Shown here: positions 24,222 to 34,363 of the stretch, one piece after another
Numbering within the stretch: the stretch's first letter is position 1
Layout: each line of letters begins with the position of its first letter
NCBI GenBank assembly: GCA_039881045.1
Contig: JAYWVB010000014.1
Coordinates: forward strand, 1 to 64,000
Source: Chaetomium olivaceum
Taxonomy: Eukaryota; Ascomycota; Sordariomycetes; Sordariales; Chaetomiaceae
DNA length: 64,000 bases
Reading direction: 5' to 3'
The notes under the pieces: model-generated
The model's database searches: none
The model's input: only the letters and a program-made list of their open reading frames with translations
What the model was told of the DNA's origin: nothing
Made by a program: the position numbers and the translations under genes

Positions 24222-26177
24222 ATGAAGATTTCACTCCTGTTTCCCGTGGCTGCAGCCACAACCGCTCTGGCAGGACCCAATTGCCCGCCTCTCGGCCCCG
24301 TCTACGAAAAGCCGTACAACTTTAAAACGAGTTCCGCAATACAGGCCGCCATTGCCAACCTAACGGCCACCTTCACGGCCTGGGACCTGAACAACTCGTC
24401 CTCCATCCGCTCCAACACGACGAGCTACAGCATTGAGGTGTTCAGCACGAGCGAGGAAAATCCAACCATCTTCAGCTGGCACCACACCGCGGCGTCTCTC
24501 GCGGCGGCCACCAACACATCCGGCGTTAAAAAGGCCGGACCCGACGCCGTTTATCGTCTAGGCAGCCTCACGAAGGTCTTTACCGTTTACACGTGGCTAG
24601 TGCAGGACGGTGACGTGAAGTGGAATGAGCCGATTACCAAGTACATCCCAGAGCTTGCTGCTGCTGCGGACAGGGCGAAGGAAGATCCTGTGGCAAACGT
24701 GCCATGGGATGAGGTCACAATCGGCTCACTGGCGGGGCAGCTATCCGGGGCTATCCGAGATTGTGAGTCTGTGAGAAAAGTTAGCCATGAAAGGGGCTAA
24801 CAGTGTCAAGACGGCCTAATGAGCGAGGTCACGCAAGAATTCAACCAGAGTGACGCGGTGGGCTTGGGATTTCCGCCCCTGGAAGAGTCGGACCCCTTGC
24901 TACCGAAATGCGGACAGTGGCCGCAGTGCAACAGGACTGGTATGTCCAGGAGTCGCTGATGAAAGATATGAGCCTGTAGCCGTGCTAAAAAGAGACCTGT
25001 TGGCAGAATTCTTCAACGGCCTGCTCCGAGCATACCCATCATTCGCCCCCTTTACCACGCCGGCATACACCAACACTGGCTATCAAATCCTAGCTTACGC
25101 GCTCGAGGCCATCAAAGACAAGAGTTTCCAGACGATGATGGAGGAGAGCGTGTTGCGTCCCCTAGGCCTGAACCACACATACTACCGCGATCCCCCGGTC
25201 GAACAAGGCATCATTCCCGGTGTCCAAAACAAATCTGGGTGGAATTACCAGCTGGGGGATGAGAACCCGTAAGCTCACTCTTCTAATACCCTTACAACCG
25301 ACTGGCAGCGATGCGTACTCGGTAACAATGGATGACTGACTCATCGGCACGCCCCAGCGCCGGAAATATGTACTCCTCCATCGCCGACATCTCCGCTCTC
25401 GGCCGCGCCATCATGCGCTCAAGCTTACTCACCCCCGTACTCACGCGGCGGTGGCTAAAGCCTGCCAGCATGTCATCCGAGCTCGTCGCCGGCGTCGGCT
25501 ACCCGTGGGGCGTCCGGCGGGTCGTAGTCCCCTACGCCAACGGCAAGCACGTGGTCGACGCCTTCAACAAGGCGGGCCAGATCGGCTATTACTCCTCGCT
25601 GCTGGTGCTCCTGCCAGACTATGACGCCGGGTTTGCCGTGCTGCACGCGGGCGAGGCCATCCCGGGGAATACCAACTTCAACGTGGCCGACATCCTGGGC
25701 GCGCAGCTGGTGCCCGCACTGGAAGCGGCCGCGCGCGAGCAGGCCGAGGCGAAGTTCTCGGGGGAATATGTGGATGAGACGAGGAATACTTCCCTGCGAT
25801 TGACCACCCAGACGGATCGGCCTGGGTTGGGTGTCGAGAACTGGCTGAGCAACGGCACGGATATGAAGACGACGGCGGTGATTATGCAGGGCGGGTACGC
25901 GCCAGTCCAGCCTAGCGTGAGGATGTATCCTGCCGGGCTGGAGACGGTGAGGGAAGACGGGAGCAAGCGGGTCGCGTTCAAGGCTGTGTTCGAGGATCTG
26001 AACCTGCCGGCGAGGACGAATAATATGTTCTCGACCGACTGTGGGACGTGGGTGTCGTTTACCGGGGTTGTTTATGGGACGCAGCCGCTGGATCAGTTTA
26101 TCTTCGATGTGGATGCAGATGGGAAGGTGCTGAGCATTGAGAGTTTGGCGCTGAGGTCTGTAATGAAGAAGACGTAA
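24222..26177 (+). CDS. Secreted beta-lactamase-fold serine hydrolase
   Basis: A serine beta-lactamase/penicillin-binding-protein fold enzyme (PF00144-like), 583 residues from four exons: 24222-24762, 24811-24939, 25007-25268 and 25358-26177. The introns are 48, 67 and 89 nt. MKISLLFPVAAATTALAG is a signal peptide. The catalytic SxxK is in RLGSLTKVF, the YxN motif in AYTNTGY, and a KAG triad in FNKAGQIGYYSSLL lies where HxG/KTG is found in the family. Many N-glycosylation sequons (NNSS, NTTS, NTSG, NRTE, NHTY) support export. A C-terminal beta-rich domain follows, as in fungal members. The family includes esterases and enzymes of secondary metabolism; the substrate is not predictable. The adjacent Zn2Cys6 gene is in the same orientation. 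Confidence 0.88.
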
Positions 26178-26568
26178 TCCAGATAGTTAGCATCCATTAG
26201 GGAGATATCAGTTATTTAGGGGGTGGGGTGAATGTACGTTATCTCTTTTTGGTAATTCGGTTTATATCCTGACATTTTTATGGATGTGGTCAAGTCCATA
26301 GCCTTTCCAGTCCACAGGCAGAGAAGACTGTGACATACAAGAACAGCATTGCATCGTCATATATCATCGATTCACCTATTACCCTAACCTATCTGTCTTG
26401 AGAATAAATCTTTCTTTCCTCCATCGCTTTATACACAGCTGGAGTTGTTTTAATAATGAGGTACTACAGGGAAAGACCCCCCCTTTCCCCTAGTCTCCGA
26501 ACACAGCGTCTGGCTCCCTTATCTTCCCCACACCGAAATATGTCTCGCTGGAGTTGACACTCCAACAT
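26178..26568. other. Convergent 3' region
   Basis: AT-rich spacer between the stop codon of the beta-lactamase-fold gene and the coiled-coil frame on the other strand. No gene is seen. Confidence 0.5.
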
Positions 26569-26931
26569 CTAGGTTCTCCCTTTCTCCTCCACCTCAGCCA
26601 CGGCAGCTGTGACTCCAGCAATGGCCTTGATAATGTCCATCTCACCCACTGAGGCGATACTCTGCACACCCCCCAATTCTTTGGCTTGGGCGGTGACCTG
26701 TTCGAGTCTGGCCTGGATGGCGTCTTTGTTTTCCAAGATGGCTTTGTGACCAGCCTGCAGGGTGAGAAGCGAGTCGCGAAGCTGCCCTAGCTCGCTTAGT
26801 AGGGGTTGCTGGTAGCTTTGGATGTGCACCACGTGCTGCATGTGCAAGTCGAGAACGCGGGTGCGGATTGAGCGGAGGGTGCTGAGATGAACGTCATGAT
26901 TCTCGATTACCTTACTGAGCGGTTCCGTTTC
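26569..26931 (-). pseudogene. Coiled-coil reading frame directly behind the GT2 gene
   Basis: An open frame of 120 codons with the look of real coding sequence: ETEPLSKVIENHDVHLSTL, RTRVLDLHMQHVVHIQSYQ, ELGQLRDSLLTLQAGHKAIL and a second helix rich in A, K, E and Q, ending EEKGRT. It is predicted to be helical and to form a coiled coil. It has no ATG of its own before the middle of the frame (26847). It begins straight after a TAG codon (26934-26932) that ends the corrected frame of the glycosyltransferase, and it is in that same frame. So it may be a C-terminal extension of the GT2 protein cut off by a stop codon, or a remnant of another gene. I do not recognise the family. Confidence 0.45.
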
Positions 26932-28448
26932 CTAGACGGGACCGGCGAAGTTGTTGGTTATCTTGACCGATGCCAGATTCCCCCGCTCCAAGAGCAGTCC
27001 CAAAATGTCAGCAGTACCCAGAGCTTGATAAAGCTGTGGAAATAGCCAAATAAGAGATAGACTGGAAAGAGAACGACGTCTTGAGGATGACGGCGGAAGT
27101 AGTCAAACACCTTGACGATCTTCGTAAAGAGAATCCAACCTACCAAACCTGCCAGCGCAATGGTGGAGGTGTATGCGGAGGATTGGGTGAAGAGGTAGAC
27201 GAGCAGGCCATCCGTGACAGCCGCAAAGTTGGTCAGCGATGTAAGATACACAGCGTAGATGCAATACGGCTGGAATGTCCATACGCTACGCTCTGTGATG
27301 AGACTGCAGAGGTTGGATCTCCAAGTCGTCCGCGCCCAACGCTTGCACTGGCCTAGGAACTTGGTGTGCACAGGTGCGTCGACACCAATTGTCGTGTGCA
27401 TCACACAATCCTCGGTGTACTGGATCTTGATTCTCCAACCGTGGCGAACGACGAAGCGGGTGATGAAGTTGTCATCGTCCGGGTTGAGGGGGCCGAACAT
27501 GTCGAAGAAGAATCTCTCATTAGTATAGCGAGAAAGAAATTCGTGATGCCGCAAGATCTCGGTGCGTAGAGCCAAAGACCTACCGGAAACGACAAAAACT
27601 CCGCCGTCCACCGTGTTGGTGGCGCGAATCTCAAAGTTGTGCCGGCAGAGATAGGTTGCGCCAAGCATGTTCCAGATCCGGCCCCAGAGACCCAGACCTT
27701 CCCTACGTTGGACGCGCTTGTTGGTGCCAACCAAGCCCACCGAGGGGTCCTCAAACGCGTAGAGTAGTGACTCGAGATAGTGCGGCCCCCAGAAAACATG
27801 GTCGTCGATCAGAACGGCGATGTCGGTCTCGATATGCGGCACAGCAAGAGCTATCTGGCCCCTTTTGCTGGGAAACTGTGCAGCTTCAACCACAAATTGT
27901 ATTGATGGATAATCGGGCCTGACTTTGTCGACACACGAAGAAACCTTAACAAATGGTTCATCGCCGGCAGTCACGACGATGATCTTTGCCGGCCCATTCT
28001 GTGCACAAGACTCGAGTGTCTTTTGCAAGGCTTCCATCTCCGTGGACACGGTGGGGATCACTGCCGTGATGTCCTTGGATGGCGTGTAAGTAGGTTTGAC
28101 GGGCTTAGGTGCGGGCGTGTAACACCAGAATGCGGCCAGGTTGACAATAAACCGGAGGTATCGCCAGCAGAAGAGAGCGAGGAACCAGTAAAGGTAATCA
28201 TCGGCCCTGGCAAGCCACGAAATCCCTCTGTGAATACAAAGAGCAATCGTGATCAACAACGCCGTGTTGAAAAGAGCTCTGACTGCTATCACTGTAAGGC
28301 CAATATTTCTCCTCACCCCCTTGACTCTCGGGCTGAAACGCTCCATATCGATGTCGATGTCAATGCCGATGTCGATGGGAATTACCCGGTGATTTTGGCA
28401 GTTGAGATTCCCCGAGAGTGGCTTGAAGCAGCATCTTCCCAGATCCAT
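26932..28448 (-). CDS. Family-2 glycosyltransferase, membrane (fungal GT2/Cps1-like), C-terminal frame break
   Basis: A polysaccharide synthase-like GT2 enzyme of the hyaluronan-synthase/Cps1 group, single exon. A transmembrane N-terminus (NIGLTVIAVRALFNTALLITIA and a second helix) is followed by the catalytic domain: ITAVIPTVSTEM, IIVVTAGDEPF, the acidic motif VLIDDHVFWGPHYL, GGVFVVSGRSLALRTEIL, DDDNFITRF, YTEDCVMHT and the QxxRW motif in GQCKRWARTTWR. Further helices precede the end. The frame as read stops at 26958 after DCSWSGGIWHRSR. Shifting by one base at a run of five G (26980-26984) gives DCSWSGGNLASVKITNNFAGPV and a stop at 26932, which fits the usual ending better. A start at 28346 (MERFSPRVKG) is possible, because the preceding residues are a run of ID repeats. 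In other fungi this class is needed for normal hyphal growth. Confidence 0.85.
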
Positions 28449-28868
28449 AAGCTATTTATCAAAAGGATCTACTGATATTCACAAAAAGGCTCTGCACCAC
28501 CAAGACTTTGCACAGAAGAGGGCTCTTGTTATATCGGGCGAAACTCAAGGGTTGTGAGACTAGGTAGGCTGCATCCGAACATAAACCTGAAACAGGAACC
28601 ATGTCCCCAAAACATGATTAATATTGTATATTTATTTCATGTACACTGAATCAGAAGGGCATGGGTCTGTCTAGTGATGGTTGACTTCCCTTTCATGGGG
28701 GGGCCTAGACATTCCGAAGAGCGTGTTTCACTCCTTTGTATGCTGACCACCGCTCCACATGGAAGAACAATGATACATGAAAACATTTACGTTCCACGGC
28801 AATCCCTGATGGTATACGTGTATAGGTTCTTTATGTTGGTGTAGCCTATGCTCTGGAGTTCCTGTAAT
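28449..28868. promoter_or_regulatory. Upstream of GT2, up to the transposon end
   Basis: About 420 bp of AT-rich DNA between the GT2 start and the left end of the hAT element. It must contain what remains next to the gene of its promoter; the transposon insertion separates it from further upstream DNA. Confidence 0.5.
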
Positions 28869-28995
28869 CAGCGTTCCGAACAAATCAAATCAAATCAAAT
28901 CAGGCCCGAATTTGATTTGATTTGAGAGCACAGGGTAAAATTTGATTTCAGTTTGAGTTTGATTTGAATACAGTCAAATCTATTCAAATTATTAA
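28869..28995. repeat. Left end: inverted repeat plus subterminal AAATC array
   Basis: After the terminal repeat come tandem TCAAATCAAATC units, then inverted TTTGATTTGATTTG units, and scattered copies to about 28995. Such subterminal arrays are transposase binding sites in known hAT elements; that role is inferred here. Confidence 0.75.
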
Positions 28996-29155
28996 AATAC
29001 AAAGTGACATCCTGCTATCCCGATCTCCAGTCAGTCCCTAACTACGGTTTGACAGCCAATACTTCAAACAAACGAGCACCTCAACTGTCTGGTCCATCAA
29101 TCGACACCTCTGTGTCGATATGGTTAACTTCGATTGGCTGAATACTCTTTCAACC

Positions 29156-31609
29156 TCACAAGAAGTGGGGTATGGAGAGGATATCGAATGCCATTTTTGC
29201 CAGCTTTGGCAACGAAGTCTGGTGCCGGCGCCACCATTCCAGAGGATCCTCCACAGGTAACAACGGCATAGAAAAGTACTCAAGAAGCTCATCCTTTAGG
29301 AGGGGGTCTTCAGGTTTGTCGTAGAAGTCTTCGTCGATGAGGTAATTAGGCCGAGTCTGGACAGTCTGCCGGGGGGCTGGAGAGCCCTGCTTGTTGTAAT
29401 CTTCGTCAAAGAACTTCTTGAAGCCTTGAATTACACGCTGAGCGTGTTCTTCGGAGAGCTGCTTCTCAATCCATCGCTTCTTCAAGCCAGGGTGCAGGAT
29501 CATCGCTGCCCAGTAAGCAGGCGAGTCCTCTAGAGTGGCGATGTATTTGTCAATCTTGTAGATGGCAACAGCAAGACTGGCCCTTAACGCACGAAGGTTT
29601 TGCCGGTCGGAAAAGTCAGCTGAATTGTCGTTTCCCGTAGTTTCTGCGTCGTCTGCGCCGTCTACGCCGTCTCTGTATCTCGCAGGCTCACGTCGCTGCC
29701 GTTGTGGTCGGTCAGAGAAGATCTCTGACTGAGTGTTCGGCGGCGCGATCGGCTGTAACGCCGGTAGCTGATGGCCAACAAAGATTGAGGTACCAGCGAA
29801 GTCAGGGCCGTCCATCGTAGGATTCGCGATGTCGTCGATGTAAATACTCCGCTGCCGGCGAAAGTGATCGAGTAGGTAGTGCAAAGATGCTGCTACCTCA
29901 GCGATTCGAGGAGCCCTATCCTCAAATCTTTTTGTGAGGCGAAAGACCGGCTCAAGTACGTCAACGGCGATACCGAGGAAAGACCAGTCGTCGTCGCTGA
30001 GAAGATATTCTTCAGGGAGGCGCTTCTTTGGGTCCCTCTCGTTGACCATCCTCCTCTGGAAAATCTCAATCGGATCTTTGAGTTGCAACGCCCTCTTTGC
30101 AGACTCGAAAAACGAATTCCATCTAGTATCATTATCCTGCTTCACCATCAAGCCGCCAAACTCACGAGTGTCCCACAGAACCTGGCCGAATTCGAGAAGC
30201 TCCTCTTCTGTAAGCTCACCGCGTGTGAGCTGAAGAAACTGCTCCCTTCGTTGTGCGCCTCTTCTAATCCACCCCATCAAGTCGTGAAGCTTCTGAATGG
30301 GGCCTGATTGACGCCAATGCTCGAGGAAGTCGTTCTCTTCTTGAAGGAATTTGCGCTCTTCTGATCCAGGAGGGAGCTTCTTGATAGCCTCCTTAAACGT
30401 ACCGTCGAGGAAGCCGGTCGCGCTCAGGTTTAGTTCGTGATTGACGCAGCGAATTCGTCGTTGGCGGGCAAGGTCGGAGATCGAGTTGTCTTCAGGAAAA
30501 AGGGCCTGAAATAGCTCTCGTACGGCCGAATCACCCGAATCCGCGTTATCAGCGGTTAGGTAACCGACAGTCTCAGAAAGAGCAAAATCCTCAATTACGC
30601 CCTCTAGGACGAGACCAAGATTTTCACCTCCGTGGCTCCCAAGTATGCGTTTCAACGCCAGAAGGCGAAACTGCAGCTGTTGTGATTGATCGACGAATTG
30701 GACGGTGATACCAAGGAGAGCGTATTGGTTTGGAGAGGTCCAGAGATCAAATGTCAGGTGTTTCTTGTATGGAGACCTCGCAAGCTCGGCTCTCAGGAGC
30801 TCTTTCTCAGCCTCGAACTCGGCCTTCATCCACGCCCTGACGGTGTCGCCGCTATGAGGCAGGACCTCCTGTAGAAGATCCTTATTCATTAGGCAGAGGA
30901 GCTGGCGGAAAAGAGGGTGTTCGATTCCGGAGAACGGAATATTTGCGCTGGCTAGCCAACTGAGCAACGTATTCCTAAAGAGCTGCCCTGTTGTTTTGGA
31001 CACAAGTGTTCTCCTCAGACTCTCTTCTAGAGTCTTCTGACGGCGAGGACTAGGCTCCGAATCGCCAGTTTCACTGCCTCCTCCAGAGCTCCCGATACCG
31101 ATCAGCAAACCGTGGTCCTTCTGAAGGTGTAGTTTGACAGTCGTTGTAGCGCCATTGGTAGTGGCATACAGCGAAGTTCTGCCTTTTTGCATACAGGGAT
31201 CGCAAAGCCAGTACTCTCCAAGGCTGCTGTCGTCCCTGTCGAGCTTAACGTATCTCTCGCCGTACTCATCCACCTTTGACCACCTCTTTCGCTTCTTGTA
31301 TAGCCACTTTGTCTTGGTATAAGGCTTGTTTTGTATCCAAATCTTCGGCAACTGACTGACTTCGGTAGGAAGGTTTGCTTCGTCGACAACCTCGAGTTGG
31401 TCCTTTACGCTTCTAGTTCGTCGCAGGGTGGAAAGCGCGTCGCCGCCGGCGTGCGATAAGTTCGTAAACGATCCAGAAGATTGACTAACCGACTGGCTAG
31501 GCGTCAGGCTCGACGCCGACGACGAATCATCAAAGGAGCGGTCGTCGAGGTTGGTCATCCTAATGATGTTGGCGCTGGGTATATGCAAGGTGTTGGCATG
31601 AAATCTCAA
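29156..31609 (-). CDS. hAT transposase with N-terminal BED-type zinc finger (frame break at C-terminus)
   Basis: An uninterrupted frame of 817 residues. The N-terminus is S/T-rich, followed by a BED-like finger: CDPCMQKGRT, a spacer and VKLHLQKDHGL near residues 130-175. The core contains HLTFDLWTSPNQYALLGITVQF and GYLTADNADSGDSAVRELF, which match the RNase-H-like domain with its conserved Asp residues, and RIRCVNHELNLSATGFL. Near the end the frame stops right after FDILSIP. The next frame (29292-29038) carries the missing hAT dimerisation motif, CEVERVFSQSKLTIS and LMDQTVEVLVCLKYWL. The break lies at a run of four C at about 29167-29170. The protein as encoded therefore lacks the C-terminal dimerisation segment and is probably inactive unless the break is a sequence error. 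Confidence 0.88.
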   Translation of the reverse strand: MRFHANTLHIPSANIIRMTNLDDRSFDDSSSASSLTPSQSVSQSSGSFTNLSHAGGDALSTLRRTRSVKDQLEVVDEANLPTEVSQLPKIWIQNKPYTKTKWLYKKRKRWSKVDEYGERYVKLDRDDSSLGEYWLCDPCMQKGRTSLYATTNGATTTVKLHLQKDHGLLIGIGSSGGGSETGDSEPSPRRQKTLEESLRRTLVSKTTGQLFRNTLLSWLASANIPFSGIEHPLFRQLLCLMNKDLLQEVLPHSGDTVRAWMKAEFEAEKELLRAELARSPYKKHLTFDLWTSPNQYALLGITVQFVDQSQQLQFRLLALKRILGSHGGENLGLVLEGVIEDFALSETVGYLTADNADSGDSAVRELFQALFPEDNSISDLARQRRIRCVNHELNLSATGFLDGTFKEAIKKLPPGSEERKFLQEENDFLEHWRQSGPIQKLHDLMGWIRRGAQRREQFLQLTRGELTEEELLEFGQVLWDTREFGGLMVKQDNDTRWNSFFESAKRALQLKDPIEIFQRRMVNERDPKKRLPEEYLLSDDDWSFLGIAVDVLEPVFRLTKRFEDRAPRIAEVAASLHYLLDHFRRQRSIYIDDIANPTMDGPDFAGTSIFVGHQLPALQPIAPPNTQSEIFSDRPQRQRREPARYRDGVDGADDAETTGNDNSADFSDRQNLRALRASLAVAIYKIDKYIATLEDSPAYWAAMILHPGLKKRWIEKQLSEEHAQRVIQGFKKFFDEDYNKQGSPAPRQTVQTRPNYLIDEDFYDKPEDPLLKDELLEYFSMPLLPVEDPLEWWRRHQTSLPKLAKMAFDILSIPHFL

Positions 31610-31675
31610 GTCACCTTTTGGCCAGTTGTTGTTCGATAACTAAGTGGGTCTATCTTACTATAACGTTACTCAAAC

Positions 31676-31796
31676 TCAGTCAAATCAAATCAAATCTATT
31701 CAAATCTATTCAAATATACTGATCAACGAATTTGATTTGATTTGATTTGATTTTATTTGAATTTGATTTGAATAATTTGATTTGTTCGGAACGCTG
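31676..31796. repeat. Right end: subterminal AAATC array plus inverted repeat
   Basis: Tandem GTCAAATCAAATCAAATC and TATTCAAATC units are followed by inverted TTTGATTTGATTTGATTT units and the terminal repeat, which ends with CGGAACGCTG at 31796. It mirrors the left end of the element. Confidence 0.75.
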
Positions 31797-32265
31797 TTCC
31801 TGTTTAGGTAGGCCATGGGTGATATTCCACCAAGGCGGCATCTGACCTCATGATCAAAAGGACCTGGCTAAAGGGCAGCATAATGTACATGCTCTATGGT
31901 TGCTGAGAGAGCATGTGGTCGGGGGACGAACTAGAAATCACTGAATTTTCTGGAGACAAACAAATCTCGATATAAAGGCCTAACTAATGGCAGTGATGTT
32001 TACCTAACCTTCGCTGGGCAATAACACCGATAGACCCAAAGCACACAGAGCTGTCTTGATGCGATATTTCTCGGTCAAATCGAACCCGAACTTAAGAAAA
32101 CGAAGTGGGACAAAATCTCTGACTCTTTGTCTTCTTTATTTTTGGTGTATTAGTTCTTTTGGCCAGAGAGAGCTTAAGTCCATTTTGAAGCAGATCCCTC
32201 TGACATGATCTCGTGTATTAAACACTGAAACGCGCCAACCCTCCAAAATAGAACCCAAATAACTA
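31797..32265. other. Spacer between transposon and DHA1 gene
   Basis: AT-rich DNA with no supported gene. It includes the 3' side of the minus-strand MFS gene. Confidence 0.5.
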
Positions 32266-34363
32266 TTACCGCGTCTCGCCGTCTTTCCCGGCTTCTCCCC
32301 CATCGGCACATTTTGCCTCCCTCTCCTCCTTCTCAAGCCTCTGTACCCTCGCTATCCGCCACTGGTCCCCATGCACCCACACAAGCCACAACAGTGGCGT
32401 AAGCACGATTGTAAACCCAGCAAACGCGAGAAACGTCAGCACCTCCCCAATGCCATCAATGATAAACTGCACCGCCGCCACCCCGGCCGCGCCCAGAGCA
32501 CAACGGATCAGGTTGTTCACCGCCGTCGCACTTGCACTCGCCCCGGGGTATAGATCCACCATGAGCGCGCTGTTCTGCGTAAACAGCCCCGTCGCAGTGA
32601 AGGCGATGACAAACTGCAAAATTAAAGGCACGGCCATGCCCTCGACCGACGCCAGCAGGGGGCTGTCCACAGAAAACCCGTACCCGCCCACGGCCAGCAC
32701 GAACAGCACGACTTGGTACCACGCCGAGCGCAGGCGGGCCCGCGACACAGGGAAGTCGCCCATTTTTTTGCCGTTGACTTCGGCGTCGGCGGGTAAGCCC
32801 TTGTATGCGCGGTATTCGGCTTCGACGATGCTGTAGTCGCGGTCGAGGAGCCGGCCCGTGATGTACGAGCCGGCGATGCAGCCGGCGCCGTTGGGAAGAA
32901 AGGCCAGGCCAACTTCGAGGTCGGTGACGCCGTAGCGGGGCTGGAAGAGGGCGGTTGTGGACGAGGTTACGGTGCTCCATATAGTGTAGACGACGGCGCC
33001 GAAAAGGAGGGTGCAGAAGACGTCCTTCTCGAAGAGGAAACGGAGAGGGGAGAGTATGGATGCGAGCGTAACCCGAGGGGGGTCTTCTTCTGAGGCGTGC
33101 TCGTGGTGTGGTTTCTCCTCCCAATATTGTTTCAGGGGTTGGTAGATGATGGGGCGGTTCAGTCCGTGGAGTGGCACGCTTCCGTTGCCGGCGATGCGGC
33201 GGAGGGTTTCGGGGAGAAACAAAATGATCAAGATAAGAGCAATGAAGCCGAGAATGAAGAGAAGCCAGAAGATGGCGTGGAAACCAAACCAAAGAACTGC
33301 GTGACAATGCCGCCGATGACGGGCCCGATGGCTTGGCCCAACATGCGGACTTGGGTAGCGCTTGTTGTTAGCTTAGGATCGCAAAGAGTAACGGGTAAGG
33401 GTAATGATCACGTACTGCCGCCGAAACTGCCCATGAACCCGCCGCGTTCTTTTGGTGTGGTAATATCCCCAATCACGCCAGCACCTGCCACTCGTCAGCC
33501 ATCTTTTCACGACCGAAACACAGGATGGGTTGGCATACCAACTGATATTGTAGCTGCGCTCCCGGCAGCCTGTATGGCCCTGAACACCATCAACATTTCA
33601 AACTCATCGCTGAACACGAGAGCAATATTGGCGACTAGATAGACAGCAAATGTGCCAATGAAGGTGATCCTCCGTCCGCGGGTATCACTCAGCGGTCCCC
33701 AGAATGATGGGGCGATGCCTTGGACCAGCATATAGATGGTCACAGTAAGCGCAATTAGGGCGATATCTGTCTCAGTATCCTGCAGATGTTAGACAAACAG
33801 CTACGATCACGAAAACGGACACACACCTCAGCGATATCTCCCAGGGCTGGGAAGTAGATGTTGCTCGACAGAGGCGAGAACAGCCCTGCCAGAGAGACAA
33901 TGTAGACCAGTTCCCATTTCTTTCGTGTCGTGAAGACATGGTAAGCCGGTTCTGAATGAGCATCTTGTTGATTCTGATTTGTCGGCGGCCTCGCCTTCTC
34001 GTCATCATAGGACAAGTCGGTCTCTGAATTCTTCACCGACGCATTTGTGATGTTGCCGTCCTTGCGGGAGAATACGGATGCGAATTTGTCAAGTTGCCGC
34101 TTCACCGCGTGTCTCAAAGTCCGAGCTTGGGGTTGTGATGCGTCATCGACCTCCTCCCCTGATCTCGATGAGGCGGGTACTGAGATATCAGAGACAGGTG
34201 TCAGCAGACCATGTTCGCCAACTCGGTCTTCATGGAGCAGCTTTCCGTCCGAGTCGTTACGGGTCGATCCTACGTGGCAGCTCGGCAGCTGGGGAGGTGT
34301 TGGCTGTGTTGCCATGACTATTGATCTTGGAAGCGCTTGGCTCTTGGCTTTTGAAAAAGACAT
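32266..34363 (-). CDS. MFS transporter, DHA1 drug/H+ antiporter type (5-bp duplication breaks frame)
   Basis: A major facilitator exporter of the DHA1 family. The exons are 34363-33827, 33779-33539, 33484-33416 and 33349-32266; the introns are 47, 54 and 66 nt. A long hydrophilic N-terminus of about 140 residues precedes helix 1 (WELVYIVSLAGLFSPLSSNIYFPAL). Then come IYMLVQGIAPSFWGPLSDTRGRR, FRAIQAAGSAATIS, GVIGDITTPKERGGFMG, RMLGQAIGPVIGG and, in the second half, LSPLRFLFEKDVF and FLPNGAGCIAGSYITGRLLDRDY. In exon 4, after TQFFG, a tandem copy of 5 bp (AAACC on the plus strand, 33281-33290) throws the frame out. Removing one copy joins TQFFG to FHAIFWLLFILGF. With that, the protein is about 641 residues. 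An alternative start is 34315 (MATQPTPPQ). It is likely a plasma-membrane exporter; the substrate is unknown. Confidence 0.85.

Larger units (their letters stand above)
28869..31796. mobile_element. hAT-superfamily DNA transposon, 2.9 kb
   Basis: The ends carry a 22-bp terminal inverted repeat beginning CAGCGTTCCGAACAAATC (28869-28890 and, inverted, 31775-31796). The flanks share TTCCTGT, followed by A on the left and T on the right (28859-28866 and 31797-31804). This is a slightly imperfect 8-bp target duplication, the size expected for hAT; two or three extra bases lie between it and the left repeat. Inside each end are many AAATC/GATTT pentamers in both orientations. One long transposase gene fills the middle. 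The high similarity of the ends and the long open frame indicate a fairly recent insertion. Confidence 0.88.

Noticed and set aside
28869..28995. AAATC repeats as a possible CRISPR-like array
   Set aside because: The units are 5 bp and contiguous, without spacers. They are subterminal repeats of a hAT element in a fungal genome.
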